DNA from: Pedobacter sp. PLR
Lineage (GTDB): Bacteria > Bacteroidota > Bacteroidia > Sphingobacteriales > Sphingobacteriaceae
DNA: 64,000 nucleotides
Direction of reading: 5' to 3'
NCBI RefSeq assembly: GCF_026239675.1
Contig: NZ_JAPIVQ010000003.1
Location: forward strand, 496,001-560,000
The position numbers and the translations under genes were made by a program. How positions within the stretch are numbered: the stretch's first letter is position 1; every line of letters begins with the position of its first letter. Below are positions 1 to 7,730 of the stretch, piece after piece. The notes under the pieces are model-generated. The model was not told where the DNA came from, made no database searches, and worked only from the letters and a program-made list of their open reading frames with translations.

Positions 1-239
1 TGCACTTGTCCGGGGGTCATGAAATAAATCATTCCCGGTAATACAGGGTAGTTTTTAAAATCTATGGTTTGATTGCCGCTTCCTTTTGTGAAGCAAACCA
101 TATGGTAAAAGGAATGGCGGTGTGCCGAATGTAAGTGTAAATACTGCTTAGAATAATGACCAAACCTGCTCACAAGAATACCTGCATTTTTGTATTCTTC
201 AAAAGTACTGATGTCATAAACAGGTATGTCATTCTTCAT
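1..239 (-). CDS. AraC-family transcriptional regulator, N-terminal part (cut by window edge)
   Basis: The minus strand reads from an ATG at 239 off the left edge, giving 79 residues. The segment HRHSFYHMVCFTKGSG followed by LPGMIYFMTPGQV is the cupin-like ligand-binding N-terminus seen in AraC/XylS regulators (histidine-rich strand, then the P-G-x-x-Y/F-x-x-x-P-G-Q turn). The C-terminal helix-turn-helix would lie beyond the window, so the DNA-binding half is not seen. The ligand is unknown. A 104-bp gap separates it from the GtrA gene, which is on the same strand upstream of it. Confidence 0.7.
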   Translation of the reverse strand, partial: MKNDIPVYDISTFEEYKNAGILVSRFGHYSKQYLHLHSAHRHSFYHMVCFTKGSGNQTIDFKNYPVLPGMIYFMTPGQV

Positions 240-343
240 ATACAAAGATACTGCTTAACGGGGATTTTCAAGCGGTACTAATTCTCCATAAAATGGTACT
301 TTTTACTGATTGTGATTCAGGTGTTGATCGGGTATTGCGCTAA

Positions 344-790
344 TTAGCCTTTTAGCTCTGTTGCTTGTGGTGTTTTTGAAACAGTATCATGTTTTTTAAA
401 GACCCAATATTTTTGCAGGGTATAATTGAAGCCCAGGGAAACCAGTATATCGACCATGATCCTGGTTATTTTATAATCCAGGCGCAGCATCGTGCTGAAA
501 AGATAGGTTCCGGAAGATTTCAGAAGAATACTGCCGGCCACTACAAATACGAACTTAACGAGTTGTTTACCTACCGGAAGCTGGTTGGACTGGTTGGCAT
601 TGAAGGTCCAGTAACGGTTGATGGAAAAATTTACGATGGCACCAATGATGCCACCAATAGCGATAGAAATGGTATAATGAATGTGTAGTAATTCTGTGCA
701 GGCGATCATGATCAGGTAATCGATAATGCCGCCCGAGAAAGCGGAAACCTGTGCCTTTGCAAAAACGAATACAGATTTCATCATGCTCAT
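344..790 (-). CDS. GtrA-like membrane protein
   Basis: 148 residues with four hydrophobic segments (about 12-32, 36-58, 73-95 and 104-125) in the GtrA/DPMS pattern, including IDYLIMIACTELL, the NFSINRYWTF motif and NYTLQKYWVFK near the C-terminus. GtrA proteins are small inner-membrane proteins thought to help move polyprenyl-linked sugars or to partner glycosyl or lipid transferases. The ATG shares one base with the stop of the phosphatidyltransferase upstream (TAATG), so the two are probably translationally coupled. The substrate is not predictable. Confidence 0.85.
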   Translation of the reverse strand: MSMMKSVFVFAKAQVSAFSGGIIDYLIMIACTELLHIHYTISIAIGGIIGAIVNFSINRYWTFNANQSNQLPVGKQLVKFVFVVAGSILLKSSGTYLFSTMLRLDYKITRIMVDILVSLGFNYTLQKYWVFKKHDTVSKTPQATELKG

Positions 791-1518
791 TAACGCGCCT
801 TTTGTTGTTTTGCTTCACGCTCCGCATTATCCCTGATGTCACCCAGTTTTAATAGTTTTCTCGTGTCAATGAAGTTGATGATGAACAAGACTACACAGAT
901 ACCAGTTGCAAAGTATTCAATTAAATGTCCAAACGTTACTTCTAAAATAATGATCAGTGCAAGAATGATCCGGATCTCGGTAGGACCTACCAGACCTGCA
1001 TCGATGCTGTAAATATCGGTGATTTTATAGCGCAACTGGGAGATAATCATGGCCCAGCCATATAAGGCTACAAATATAAAGGCAATCAATTCATATTCAT
1101 TTCTGGCATATACCAAATAGCCCAAGCCGATCATAACGGTGCTTACCCAGTCCATAATGATGTCTAATGAAAAGCCATACCATTTACGTGGAGTATTTCT
1201 ATAGTAAGCCATTCTTCCATCTAAGGAATCACCAAACCAGTTGATCGCTAAGCCTACCGGACCTAATAACAGGTATTCTCTACCAACATAAGTACCGAGG
1301 ATAAAACCTAAAAGTACAATTACAGAACCAGCAGTACCGATGAACGTCAGCATATCTGAACTGATAAAATTAGGGATACGTTTTACCAGCCATGAAATAG
1401 TGCTCTGTTCTACACCGCTTAAAATATTGGTTCTTTTTCTATCCTGGAATATTCTTTTTAAAATACTGCTGTCGCCAGTTACTTGATGCGCCTCTTCTCT
1501 CAATTTATTTTCTTCCAT
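790..1518 (-). CDS. CDP-alcohol phosphatidyltransferase family protein
   Basis: 242 residues with about six membrane segments. The catalytic motif of the family (DxxDGxxAR-x8-GxxxDxxxD) is present in altered form: D97, D100, G101, A104, then YYR, G115, D119 and D123. All four metal-binding aspartates are present. The usual Arg after the Ala is shifted to R107 and the spacer to the Gly is longer. The enzyme should join a CDP-activated lipid and an alcohol at the membrane; the alcohol is not identifiable. A conventional PssA is encoded at 46498-47214, so this is a second, divergent member, paired with GtrA. Confidence 0.85.
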   Translation of the reverse strand: MEENKLREEAHQVTGDSSILKRIFQDRKRTNILSGVEQSTISWLVKRIPNFISSDMLTFIGTAGSVIVLLGFILGTYVGREYLLLGPVGLAINWFGDSLDGRMAYYRNTPRKWYGFSLDIIMDWVSTVMIGLGYLVYARNEYELIAFIFVALYGWAMIISQLRYKITDIYSIDAGLVGPTEIRIILALIIILEVTFGHLIEYFATGICVVLFIINFIDTRKLLKLGDIRDNAEREAKQQKAR

Positions 1519-1656
1519 TCAGGTTTTGTAATTATACTCTTTTAGAATATGCTGCAAAAATATGGAATTGAAACTTCAATTGGTACCAAAGTCCATTATT
1601 TATTAGGTAGAATTAGCAATTATATGACGAAAATTATGAAATGAATAACTATTTCA

Positions 1657-1686
1657 ATAAAGACTATTGAAATAGTAGTCTTTATT
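1657..1686 (+). promoter_or_regulatory. Quasi-palindromic promoter element shared with the tRNA-Cys and sulfate-operon promoters
   Basis: Arms AATAAAGACTA (1656-1666) and TAGTCTTTATT (1676-1686) are perfect inverted repeats. An inner dyad ACTATT-GA-AATAGT (1663-1676) overlaps them. The 30-bp block matches 63315-63344 at 26 of 30 positions. It ends one base before the -7 box, so it covers the -33 region. Read as ACTATTG-AAATAG-TAGTCTTTAT it also resembles 4670-4691. It is probably an operator; the protein that binds is unknown. Confidence 0.5.
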
Positions 1687-1687
1687 G

Positions 1688-1695
1688 TATATTTG
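1688..1695 (+). promoter_or_regulatory. Promoter -7 box TATATTTG for the SAM riboswitch transcript
   Basis: Exact match to the Bacteroidota -7 consensus TAnnTTTG. A TTG at 1667-1669 lies 18 bp upstream as a possible -33 element. The riboswitch P1 stem starts about 28 bases downstream, consistent with a start site near 1701. Confidence 0.6.
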
Positions 1696-1723
1696 TCGGC
1701 AGTAAACGTTCATACATTTATTT

Positions 1724-1823
1724 ACTTATCCAGAAAGACTGAGGGAAAGGCCCTGTGATGTCTTAGCAACCTGTTATTTAATAAGGTGCTAATTCCTGTC
1801 CGCCATTGGCGGAAGAGATAAGT
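1724..1823 (+). promoter_or_regulatory. SAM-I (S-box) riboswitch
   Basis: Recognised by P1 arms ACTTATC (1724-1730) and GATAAGT (1817-1823), the core GAGGGAAAGGCCCTGTGATG, then TTAGCAACCTG, GGTGCTAATTCCTG, a P4 hairpin CCGCC-ATT-GGCGG, and AAGAGATAAG. These are the conserved blocks of the class I S-adenosylmethionine aptamer in the right order. A hairpin GAAAACC/GGTTTTC (1829-1851) follows, but without a T-run, so the switch may act on translation or through another fold rather than a simple terminator. It sits 102 bases upstream of the desulfurase ATG. Confidence 0.93.
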
Positions 1824-1925
1824 TGTTAGAAAACCCTGTTCGTTGGTTTTCCTGGAACTCGTCCTATGCCTTATTCTTGTAAACTGATTAAGTAGATTAT
1901 TTTTTAATCTATTAAACCAATTCGC

Positions 1926-3095
1926 ATGAGAATTTATTTAGACAATGCCGCAACAACACCTTTAAACAGAGAAGTATTTTTGGCGATGGAGCCTTATTTC
2001 TTTGAAAACTTTGGCAACCCATCTTCCGCACATCACCATGGGAGAGGGGCAAAAGTAGCGATTGCCCAGGCCCGGGGAATCATCGCAGACTTGCTTAATG
2101 CGAGTCCGGACAACATTGTGTTTACCTCAGGTGGTTCTGAGGCTGACAATACCGCTATCCTTTCCGGTATTCGTAGTAATGGCATTAAACTGGCCATCAC
2201 TTCTGCTTTTGAACACCATGCCGTATTGCATACTTTGCAGGCGCTGGAGAAAAACGGAGAAATCCGGATTGTTTACCTGCAGCATGATGCTCAGGGAAAT
2301 CTTTCCCTGCCCCATCTGGAAAAATTGCTGAGTACCAATGAAAGAGCCTTTGTTTCTGTAATGCATGGGAATAATGAGATCGGAAACCTAAATGATATCG
2401 AAGCCATTGCTCAGGTCTGTAAAAGATACCAGGCCGTTTTTCATTCGGATACCGTTCAGTCTATGGGCCAATACCGTTACGATACCCGCCGGTTGAATGC
2501 GGATTTTCTGGTCGGCTCTGCCCATAAATTCCATGGACCGAAAGGCATAGGGTTTTTATACAGAAACGCCGGACAAGCCCTTTACCCTTTGATTTATGGA
2601 GGTGCGCAGGAGCAAAAGCAGCGCGCAGGTACAGAAAATGTAACCGGTATTGTGGGCCTGGCAAAGGCATTAGAAATCAGTTATAGAAACCAGGAAGTTA
2701 CCCGGCAGCACCTGCTCAGGTTAAAGGAACGCCTGATTTTTAAATTGAGGGATAGGATTGCTGATGTTGACTTCAACGGGAATTCAGCAAATACGGGACA
2801 GAGTTTAAATAGTGTGCTGAGTGTGTCAGTTCCTGATCCGAATACTGGAATCAGCCTGATTTCTTACCTGGACCAACATCAGATTTCAGTATCCGGAGGT
2901 AGTGCCTGTAACAGTCATTCGGGGGCCGCTTCTCATGTGCTCAGTGCGTTGGACACTCCTTTTGGACGGGCTACGGTTCGATTTTCTTTTAGCCGTTACA
3001 ATACAGCCGAAGAGATTGATTATGCGGTTGAAAAGCTGGCAAAATGTTATGCAAAACCAGGTGTATCTGCTTATGCAGAAGGATTATTGCTGTAA
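1926..3095 (+). CDS. Cysteine desulfurase (NifS/IscS-like, PLP aminotransferase class V)
   Basis: 389 residues, full length for the family. It removes sulfur from L-cysteine, leaving alanine and an enzyme persulfide. Visible features: N-terminal YLDNAATTPL, substrate His at H98 in SAFEHHAV, PLP lysine K201 in SAHKFHGPKG, AGTENV at 235-240, and the catalytic cysteine C328 in SGGSACNSHSG. ATG start with no clear Shine-Dalgarno site. It is a single-gene unit under a SAM-I riboswitch, an uncommon arrangement for this family. A role in sulfur-amino-acid turnover is therefore as likely as Fe-S assembly, and SUF genes begin at the right edge of the window. Confidence 0.92.
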   Translation: MRIYLDNAATTPLNREVFLAMEPYFFENFGNPSSAHHHGRGAKVAIAQARGIIADLLNASPDNIVFTSGGSEADNTAILSGIRSNGIKLAITSAFEHHAVLHTLQALEKNGEIRIVYLQHDAQGNLSLPHLEKLLSTNERAFVSVMHGNNEIGNLNDIEAIAQVCKRYQAVFHSDTVQSMGQYRYDTRRLNADFLVGSAHKFHGPKGIGFLYRNAGQALYPLIYGGAQEQKQRAGTENVTGIVGLAKALEISYRNQEVTRQHLLRLKERLIFKLRDRIADVDFNGNSANTGQSLNSVLSVSVPDPNTGISLISYLDQHQISVSGGSACNSHSGAASHVLSALDTPFGRATVRFSFSRYNTAEEIDYAVEKLAKCYAKPGVSAYAEGLLL

Positions 3096-3137
3096 TTGGT
3101 GTTTGTATATTGCCTGTCGGGTTAAAGAAAACGGGGC

Positions 3138-4328
3138 TTATCTTCTGGTTTTCTTTAACTCGATCACGGTAATTTCAGGCCAGATGCCTACTCTTCCTGA
3201 GAAACCAAGAAAGCCAAATCCCCTGTTAATGTTCAGGTATCTGCCATTAGCACTGGTAATTCCTGCCCAATGCGCATAGCGATATTTCACAGGACTCCAT
3301 TTGATGCCAAAAGCTTCAATCCCAAATTGCATCCCATGGGTATGGCCAGATAAGGTTAACTGTATTTTTGAAGGCCAGGTTTTCACTTCGGCATCCCAAT
3401 GTGTGGGATCATGAGAAAGCAAGACTTTAAAATCATCCGGATTTACACCTGCTAATGCCTTTTTCAGATCGCCACGTTCTCCAAAACCAATGCCCCAGTT
3501 TTCTACTCCTGCGAGGGTAATATGTTGTCCGTTTTTTTCAATACGTACATGTTCATCTAAAAGCAAGCGGTAGCCCATTTCTGCATGGTGTTTTTTGAGC
3601 GCTTGTAAGTTCGCTTGTTTGGCGGCTTCACTTTCCCATTTGATATAATCGCCATAATCATGGTTTCCGAGGATAGAGAACTGCCCGTAACGTGCTTTTA
3701 CCTGCGAAAAATGGCCCATCCAGGGTACAATTTCTTCCGCTTTATTGTTTACCAGATCTCCGGTGAAAACGAATATATCTGAATTTTGTGCTTTGATGAG
3801 GTCGATGCCTTTCTGTACTGCTTTAACATTTTTAAAGCTCCCCGCATGTACGTCAGAGATCTGCGCAATGAGAAATCCCTCAAATTGTTCAGGTAGCTCG
3901 TCGAAGAATAAGGTGTGTTTAATGATCCGGTAAGCGTATTTCCCTTTAATTATTCCATATAAGAAAATCAGTATGGTGATGACAAATAAAACCAGACCAA
4001 ATTCGACCCAGTAAACGCTTCGGGCCCCACCGGTAATCAGACGATAGCCATCTCCAATCATTAAAACAAGAATAAAGATCAGTTCGCTGGTGATCAATAC
4101 TAAAAAAGTATGTGTAGTGATCTTGAAAAAGATATCCATGCCATTTTTGCGCATGCGCTGAATAGAATAGGCTAGTGAGGCCAGAATGAAAATGAGGAAG
4201 CCCCAGAATACCGGACTCAGCCAGCTGCTGCTGGTCAGTGTTTCAATTCCGGAAAGGACATACCAGTTGATCAATAAGACAAAACCGGCGATGATCGCAA
4301 GGGGCAAAAGGTTGATTTTTCTTTTCAT
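3138..4328 (-). CDS. Membrane-anchored metallophosphoesterase
   Basis: 396 residues from the ATG at 4328. The frame stays open upstream to 4517, but that extension is not protein-like, and a TACATTTA box lies just before 4328, so the shorter start is preferred. Membrane segments at about 8-26, 37-56, 74-92 and 107-127 are followed by a calcineurin-like catalytic domain: D159-V-H161, GDLVNN (190-195), GNHDY (221-225), SHDP and SGHTHG. The architecture resembles YaeI/YkuE-type phosphoesterases that act on membrane lipids or nucleotides; the substrate is not predictable. Convergent with the desulfurase across 42 bp. Confidence 0.9.
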   Translation of the reverse strand: MKRKINLLPLAIIAGFVLLINWYVLSGIETLTSSSWLSPVFWGFLIFILASLAYSIQRMRKNGMDIFFKITTHTFLVLITSELIFILVLMIGDGYRLITGGARSVYWVEFGLVLFVITILIFLYGIIKGKYAYRIIKHTLFFDELPEQFEGFLIAQISDVHAGSFKNVKAVQKGIDLIKAQNSDIFVFTGDLVNNKAEEIVPWMGHFSQVKARYGQFSILGNHDYGDYIKWESEAAKQANLQALKKHHAEMGYRLLLDEHVRIEKNGQHITLAGVENWGIGFGERGDLKKALAGVNPDDFKVLLSHDPTHWDAEVKTWPSKIQLTLSGHTHGMQFGIEAFGIKWSPVKYRYAHWAGITSANGRYLNINRGFGFLGFSGRVGIWPEITVIELKKTRR

Positions 4329-4344
4329 AAAAGGCTTACAATTA

Positions 4345-4352
4345 TAAATGTA
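4345..4352 (-). promoter_or_regulatory. Possible -7 box for the metallophosphoesterase gene
   Basis: Minus-strand TACATTTA matches TAnnTTTG at seven of eight positions and lies 16 bases before the chosen ATG. It is the main reason for preferring the start at 4328. Confidence 0.35.
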
Positions 4353-4660
4353 GGTTTTCAGAAGGGATTTTGTTTTGATCCCGGTCAATTTGACATTTTC
4401 CCGATGATTAAGAAATAGAAGGTGGGAAGGGCAGGGGAGGTTGGGTTGTCGTGTTGGAGCAGAACACTGAAACAGGAACCAGAATAAGGTATGGTGATGG
4501 ATAGAAAAGAGGAACAAGGCAACATATCTGTAAAATTCAACCAGAAAGCCGTTGTTGTAATCTACTTATAATCAGTATGATTGGTTCTCTTGTAATTAAT
4601 CCTATAGGATTGGTATTAAATTAATTAGCTGAAAAACAACAAGTTACAAATTAATTACAT
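4353..4660. other. Gene-free stretch between divergent units
   Basis: About 300 bases with no convincing coding signal on either strand, no tRNA and no strong hairpin. The right part is AT-rich and leads into the operator and promoter of the sulfate-assimilation operon. Confidence 0.5.
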
Positions 4661-4691
4661 AAGTTATATACTACTAAACCTATATACTTTA
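4661..4691 (+). promoter_or_regulatory. Operator-like element upstream of the sulfate-assimilation leader
   Basis: ACTACTA (4670-4676), then six bases, then TATACTTTA (4683-4691), directly abutting the TATATTTG box. The tRNA-Cys promoter, read on its own strand, has ACTACTA-N6-TATACTTTAT in the same place, and the SAM-riboswitch promoter has ACTATTG-N6-TAGTCTTTAT. Flanks ATAAGTTATATA and TATATACTTTAT form an imperfect inverted repeat. It is inferred to be a binding site for a sulfur or cysteine regulator. Confidence 0.45.
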
Positions 4692-4699
4692 TATATTTG
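4692..4699 (+). promoter_or_regulatory. Promoter -7 box TATATTTG of the sulfate-assimilation operon
   Basis: Exact match to TAnnTTTG. The leader-peptide ATG is only four bases downstream, so the transcript probably starts at or next to the ATG (leaderless). Confidence 0.6.
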
Positions 4700-4703
4700 C
4701 TTT

Positions 4704-4760
4704 ATGAACCAAACAATTTACAACGGAAATCTGATGCTAAGCCACTGTATGTGTGTTTAA
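4704..4760 (+). CDS. Putative cysteine leader peptide (18 aa) of the sulfate-assimilation operon
   Basis: ATG at 4704 to TAA at 4760, encoding an 18-residue peptide that begins MNQTIYNGNL and ends MLSHCMCV. Two of the last four codons are TGT (Cys) and one is ATG (Met). The ORF starts just after a -7 box and ends 30 bases before a strong intrinsic terminator placed ahead of the sulfite reductase gene. This is the layout of an amino-acid attenuator. Ribosomes that stall at the Cys codons when Cys-tRNA is scarce would favour readthrough into the operon. The mechanism is inferred; the ORF, Cys codons and terminator are seen directly. Confidence 0.65.
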   Translation: MNQTIYNGNLMLSHCMCV

Positions 4761-4790
4761 TGATTTTGGCTGTAAAGAGAAAAAATATTT

Positions 4791-4829
4791 AAAAGCTTCT
4801 TCAGTCTCCCCGACAGAAGAAGCTTTTTT
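4791..4829 (+). terminator. Attenuator terminator ahead of the sulfite reductase gene
   Basis: Perfect 12-bp stem AAAAGCTTCTTC (4791-4802) with GAAGAAGCTTTT (4816-4827), a 13-base loop and a T-run. It lies between the promoter and the first structural gene, so it can only work as a conditional terminator. The stretch CTGTAAAGAGAA just upstream could pair partly with TTCTTCAG of the 5' arm as an antiterminator; this has not been folded. Confidence 0.85.
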
Positions 4830-4849
4830 CAAATAAGACCAAACGTACT

Positions 4850-6937
4850 ATGCAAAGTTTTAGAACAGAGTTAGAAAATCCTGTTGTTGAGAAGGATATT
4901 ATTGATCTGGAGAAAAAGATCAGGGCCTTCCGCGAAGGGAAAATCCATGAGGAAAAATTTAGAAGCCTGCGCCTTGCCCGTGGTGTTTACGGACAAAGAC
5001 AGCCTGGCGTACAAATGGTGCGTATTAAATTGCCTTTTGGAAAAGTAACCTTTAAACAACTGTTACGCATCGCAGATGTATCTGATGAGTATGGCAGTGG
5101 AAACCTCCACTTAACCACCAGACAGGACATCCAGATTCATTATGTGAGTTTAGACAGGACCCCGCAATTGTGGGAGGAGCTGGAACGCGATGATGTAACG
5201 ATCCGTGAAGCTTGTGGAAATACGGTAAGAAACGTAACCTCATCGCCGGATTCAGGAATCAATCCAAACGAATTGTTTGATGTTTCTCCTTATGCACATG
5301 CATTTTTCACTTACTTCCTGCGCAATCCGATTTGCCAGGAGATGGGCAGAAAGATCAAGTTTTCTTTCTCTTCGGATGAAAAAGATACGGCATATAGCTA
5401 TATCCATGATCTTGGTTTTATTCCTAAAATCAATGAAAAAGGAGAACGTGGTTTTAAAGTAATGCTTGGTGGTGGATTGGGTGCACAACCTTTTCTAGCT
5501 AGTTTGGTGCATGATTTTCTTCCGGAAGATCAGATTATTCCTTATGCTGAGTCAGTATTGAGAGTATTTGACCGTTACGGAGAACGTACGAACAGAAATA
5601 AAGCACGTCTTAAATATTTAGTACAAAAACTGGGATTAGAAGAGTTGTTGAGATTAATTGACGAGGAAAGAATTGCCAATAAATCAAAATCTTTCAAGAT
5701 AGATAGAGACGCTGTTCTTTCTCCTGAACCTCCTGCTTTGCTGGATTACCCGGAACTGGATGTAGTCGATACCCTGGATTATCAGCACTGGCGCGCTACA
5801 AACGTAGTACCTCAAAAACAACAAGGTTTTTATGGTGTCTATGTAAAGGTGCCGGTAGGAGATATCAAAACAGACCGTGCCCGTAAAATGGTGGAAGGCA
5901 TCAGCCCCTTTGTGGCAGATGAAATTCGCATCACACAAAACCAGGGCTTACTCTTGAAATTTGTTAGAGAAGGCGCTTTACCTTCTTTATATTTAGCATT
6001 AAAGGCAGTAGATTTTGCTACGCCTGGATTTGACAGCATCGGTGATGTGACCACTTGCCCCGGGACAGATACCTGTAACCTTGGGATTTCGAACAGTATG
6101 TCGCTTTCGGTGGCGCTGGAAGAAGTGATCTATGAAGAGTTTCCTGAATTGATTTACGATAAAGACATCAAAATCAAAATCAGCGGTTGTATGAATTCTT
6201 GTGGTCAGCATGGCCTGGCTCACATTGGTTTCCATGGCAGCTCGGTGAAAGCAAACGGAAAAGTTGTGCCGGCAGTACAGGTAATGCTGGGTGGTGGTAC
6301 CGTGGGTGATGGCGAAGGTAGAGTTGCAGAAAGGGTGATTAAAGCGCCTTCTAAGCGTGCTACTGCGGTATTAAGAACATTGTTAAACGATTTTAGTACC
6401 AACAGTGAAGCCGAAGAAAGTTTCCACCATTATTATGACAGACAAGGGAAAGATTATTTCTACCAGTTGTTAAAACCACTGGCTGATCTGACTACGCTGA
6501 AAGATGAAGAATATGTAGATTGGGGTCATGAAGAGATCTTTAATACGGCAATTGGTGTTGGAGAGTGTGCGGGTGTAGTGATCGACTTAGTAGCAACCTT
6601 GCTTTTAGAAGCAGAAGAAAAACTAGGTTGGGCAAAAGCGTCCTTCGAAGCGGAGGCCTGGTCTGACGCTATTTACCATACTTACGCAGTATTTGTGAAC
6701 GCTGCAAAAGCGCTGTTACTGGATAAAGCGGTAAACAGCAGCACGCAAATCGGTGTAATCCGTGAGTTTGATACCCACTATGTAGAAACCGGAGAGTTTA
6801 AACTGAAAAGTACTTTTAATGAACTGGTGTTACAAATTAACAAGAATGAGCCTACAGCAGAATTTGCTGCCGCTTACCTGGCTGATGTAACAGACTTTTT
6901 TAATCAGATTAATGCAAAAAGAGAGGAGCAAATCTAA
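4850..6937 (+). CDS. Assimilatory sulfite (nitrite/sulfite) reductase with C-terminal HEPN-like extension
   Basis: 695 residues. It reduces sulfite to sulfide with a siroheme-[4Fe-4S] centre. Two ferredoxin-like halves are visible (LTTRQDIQIHYV near 88-99, the second half from about 340). The cluster cysteines are C403 and C409 (TCPGTDTC) and C447 and C451 (SGCMNSCGQHG). From about residue 560 the chain continues past the usual enzyme as a helical region of about 130 residues (ECAGVVIDLVATLLLEAEEKL and following) resembling HEPN domains. First structural gene of the operon; it overlaps cobA by one base (TAATG). Sulfite rather than nitrite is inferred from the cysHDN genes downstream. Confidence 0.9.
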   Translation: MQSFRTELENPVVEKDIIDLEKKIRAFREGKIHEEKFRSLRLARGVYGQRQPGVQMVRIKLPFGKVTFKQLLRIADVSDEYGSGNLHLTTRQDIQIHYVSLDRTPQLWEELERDDVTIREACGNTVRNVTSSPDSGINPNELFDVSPYAHAFFTYFLRNPICQEMGRKIKFSFSSDEKDTAYSYIHDLGFIPKINEKGERGFKVMLGGGLGAQPFLASLVHDFLPEDQIIPYAESVLRVFDRYGERTNRNKARLKYLVQKLGLEELLRLIDEERIANKSKSFKIDRDAVLSPEPPALLDYPELDVVDTLDYQHWRATNVVPQKQQGFYGVYVKVPVGDIKTDRARKMVEGISPFVADEIRITQNQGLLLKFVREGALPSLYLALKAVDFATPGFDSIGDVTTCPGTDTCNLGISNSMSLSVALEEVIYEEFPELIYDKDIKIKISGCMNSCGQHGLAHIGFHGSSVKANGKVVPAVQVMLGGGTVGDGEGRVAERVIKAPSKRATAVLRTLLNDFSTNSEAEESFHHYYDRQGKDYFYQLLKPLADLTTLKDEEYVDWGHEEIFNTAIGVGECAGVVIDLVATLLLEAEEKLGWAKASFEAEAWSDAIYHTYAVFVNAAKALLLDKAVNSSTQIGVIREFDTHYVETGEFKLKSTFNELVLQINKNEPTAEFAAAYLADVTDFFNQINAKREEQI

Positions 6938-7725
6938 TGAGCACTAAAAATATAAACAATAAAGAGCCAAAAATTACTTTGGTAGGTGCCGGTCCTGGTG
7001 ATCCTGAGTTGATCACGATGAGAGGTGCAAATGCATTGAAATCTGCGGATGTGGTTTTGTACGATGCTTTAGTGAATGAAGGAGTGTTGGATTATGCCAA
7101 TCCTGAGGCCATCAAAGTATATGTAGGAAAGCGCTCCGGCGAACATTCTTATTCGCAGGATGCAGTGAACAAGCTGATGATTGATTATGCCCTTAACTAT
7201 GGTCACGTAGTACGCTTAAAAGGCGGTGATCCTTTCGTATTCGGCAGAGGTTATGAAGAATTGGATTTTGCAGCGGGTTATAGCATCCCGGTAACCGTGA
7301 TCCCTGGTTTATCGAGCTCGATATCTGTTCCTGGCTTGCAACAAATTCCAGTTACACACCGCGGATTAAGTGAAAGCTTCTGGGTGGTTACTGGAACCAC
7401 AGCTTCTGGAAAGATTTCCAACGATTTGTACGAAGCAGCAAGATCTAAAGCTACTGTGGTCGTATTAATGGGATTGGGTAAACTGAAAGAGATTGTGAAA
7501 CTTTTCCAAAATGAGGGAAAAGGACAGCTACCGGTTGCTGCAATTCAAAGCGGTTCTACACAAAATGAAAAACTGGCGATCGGCGTGGTAGATACCATCG
7601 TGGAAACCGTAGAAGAAAAAGGCATTGAAGCACCGGCACTATTGATTTTTGGCGAGGTGGTGTCCTTGCATCCTTCTTTCCAACCCATCAGAGAATTTTT
7701 CAATGCACTTAAAGAAGATCAATAA
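6937..7725 (+). CDS. cobA: Uroporphyrinogen-III C-methyltransferase
   Basis: 262 residues. It uses SAM to methylate uroporphyrinogen III twice, giving precorrin-2, the siroheme precursor needed by the reductase upstream. Motifs: VGAGPGDPELITMRG at 16-30, YDALV, the SAM-binding VRLKGGDPFVFGRG, and VIPGLSSSISVPG with PVTHRG. It is a stand-alone SUMT; the dehydrogenase half found in CysG is on the next gene. The ATG overlaps the preceding stop by one base, indicating translational coupling. Confidence 0.93.
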   Translation: MSTKNINNKEPKITLVGAGPGDPELITMRGANALKSADVVLYDALVNEGVLDYANPEAIKVYVGKRSGEHSYSQDAVNKLMIDYALNYGHVVRLKGGDPFVFGRGYEELDFAAGYSIPVTVIPGLSSSISVPGLQQIPVTHRGLSESFWVVTGTTASGKISNDLYEAARSKATVVVLMGLGKLKEIVKLFQNEGKGQLPVAAIQSGSTQNEKLAIGVVDTIVETVEEKGIEAPALLIFGEVVSLHPSFQPIREFFNALKEDQ

Positions 7726-7730
7726 TTAGT

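Noticed and set aside
389..688. Plus-strand open frame opposite the GtrA gene
   Set aside because: It is antisense to a clear membrane protein gene and shows no domain or start signal of its own. Many similar antisense frames over clpX, rho, ftsK and the permeases were dropped for the same reason.
4329..4517. N-terminal extension of the metallophosphoesterase
   Set aside because: The extra 63 codons are not protein-like, and a promoter box sits before ATG 4328, which begins directly with a membrane segment.
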